Of a DNA stretch of 64,000 bases, positions 63,410 through 64,000 are shown piece after piece; the first letter of the stretch is position 1, and every line of letters begins with the position of its first letter. The position numbers and the translations under genes were made by a program. The stretch comes from Aquimarina muelleri DSM 19832. GTDB lineage: Bacteria > Bacteroidota > Bacteroidia > Flavobacteriales > Flavobacteriaceae. The stretch covers positions 1-64,000 of the forward strand of contig NZ_AUML01000006.1 of assembly GCF_000430665.1 (NCBI RefSeq). The letters are read 5' to 3'. The notes under the pieces were generated by a model that was not told where the DNA came from, ran no database searches, and worked only from the letters and a program-made list of their open reading frames with translations.

Positions 63410-63751
63410 ATGACATCAAACTTTTCAGAAATATTACTCAGAATAACAGGGTCTTTGTTTTATATCTTACCTATTTTGATTTTTATTATTCTTGCCATCT
63501 ATTACATGAGTAAAACACAGTCTTCAAAAGAAGGAGCTTTAATTCTTATTGGTAATATATTAATTCTAATTGTGGCTATATTACATCAATTTTTATATTT
63601 ATTTATTGATGATTTTGGTTTTGACTTATATGCAATAATTAATGTTGGTGTAAATGCAATTTCTTTTGTTGGATCTGTTTTATTTTTAATAGGTCTATAC
63701 ATGATGATTCAAAAAATAATTAATACCCAAAAAGATTCTCTCAAAAACTAA
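63410..63751 (+). CDS. Small membrane protein with three helices
   Basis: The 113-residue product has three hydrophobic helices (about 10-30, 42-65 and 75-100) and short polar ends. No family is recognised. It lies 32 bases after rmuC and 12 bases before the last, truncated gene, so all three are probably one transcript. Function is unknown. Confidence 0.6.
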   Translation: MTSNFSEILLRITGSLFYILPILIFIILAIYYMSKTQSSKEGALILIGNILILIVAILHQFLYLFIDDFGFDLYAIINVGVNAISFVGSVLFLIGLYMMIQKIINTQKDSLKN

Positions 63752-63763
63752 GAAACAATCAAT

Positions 63764-64000
63764 ATGAAAAAAATACTTGCAATACTTATTATAGCAATTA
63801 CATTAATTTTTGCTGGCTGGTATGCTTTTATCTATTATGCATCTTATAGTGAAGGAACACGAAGCGGAGAACTTATAAAATTTAGCCATAAAGGGCTAGC
63901 TATCAAAACTTGGGAAGGAGAAATCAGCCAAGGTATATCTGGAGCGCAAATATTCAGTTTTTCAGTAGAAGCTAACAAAAAAGATATTATCCAAAAATTA
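63764..64000 (+). CDS. Membrane-anchored conserved protein, cut by the window edge
   Basis: Only the first 79 residues are present. They show an N-terminal hydrophobic anchor (about 4-27), then SEGTRSGELIKFSHKGLAIKTWEGE. I recall this pattern in short Bacteroidota proteins often mislabelled 6-phosphogluconate dehydrogenase; nothing in the visible part supports that enzyme. It continues beyond the window. Confidence 0.65.
   Translation, partial: MKKILAILIIAITLIFAGWYAFIYYASYSEGTRSGELIKFSHKGLAIKTWEGEISQGISGAQIFSFSVEANKKDIIQKL

Overview
The window is AT-rich chromosomal DNA from a member of the Bacteroidota, almost certainly a marine-type Flavobacteriia (Aquimarina-like, inferred from gene content only). 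The evidence is a gliding-motility GldF/GldG protein, bacillithiol BshB1, a CcsBA cytochrome c assembly fusion, the Flavobacteriia-style ftsK-lolA-lptF/G-ribBA block, weak Shine-Dalgarno signals, and many TAnnTTTG (-7) promoter boxes, which are typical of the Bacteroidota primary sigma factor. Most genes are housekeeping; the accessory and regulatory interest lies in 0-13 kb, 20.6-30.6 kb and 59-61 kb.

Layout. 0-0.43 kb: 3' end of an IS1380-type transposase. 0.46-12.3 kb: a secreted serine hydrolase and a secreted dikinase whose phosphohistidine domain precedes its ATP-binding domain (leftward). Divergent from them run an unknown protein, a small membrane protein, a GNAT-nitrilase fusion, TerC and a small secreted protein; then come CorA, MscS, an unknown membrane protein and a paralogue of the small secreted protein. 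Three, possibly four, promoters here share a two-part motif (TGTGACTT, 14-15 bases, GTCCTAAT) that looks like an ECF-sigma-type promoter. 12.8-20.6 kb: a TPR hybrid histidine kinase, CcsBA, and a DUF2520 / KdsC-like HAD / RdgB operon. 20.6-21.4 kb: no protein gene, but two similar leftward terminators about 230 bases apart, each about 110 bases downstream of a TAnnTTTG box, suggesting a pair of small RNAs. 21.4-24.4 kb: NhaC antiporter and a subtilase lipoprotein.

25.1-30.6 kb: an apparent catabolic operon (OsmC-like, an unusually long Cys/Met-type PLP enzyme, aldehyde dehydrogenase, homoserine dehydrogenase) with a divergent Lrp regulator. 30.6-33 kb: thioesterase, nitroreductase and DegT aminotransferase. 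33-39.9 kb: RibBA with a degenerate RibA half, LptF/G, LolA, FtsK, DgkA and Tpx. 40-41.2 kb: a thiol-redox group (small conserved protein, thioredoxin, peroxiredoxin). 41.5-48.7 kb: a second TPR hybrid kinase, a Cys/Met PLP enzyme, BshB1, tRNA-His, and a four-PAS kinase overlapping a lone receiver. 48.8-56.7 kb: DEAD helicase, His-rich secreted protein, DUF72, LolA-like protein, PurC, PhoH, SAM hydrolase and an ABM protein.

56.7-64 kb: a fused GldF-GldG protein; an 850-base gene-free stretch with GC-rich 41-base tandem repeats and an inverted-repeat element; an orphan FecE-like ABC ATPase lacking a normal start codon where its homology begins; a lipoprotein; RmuC; and two small membrane proteins, the last cut by the window edge.

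All calls come from reading the sequence by eye. No similarity search was run, and statements about families are from memory.
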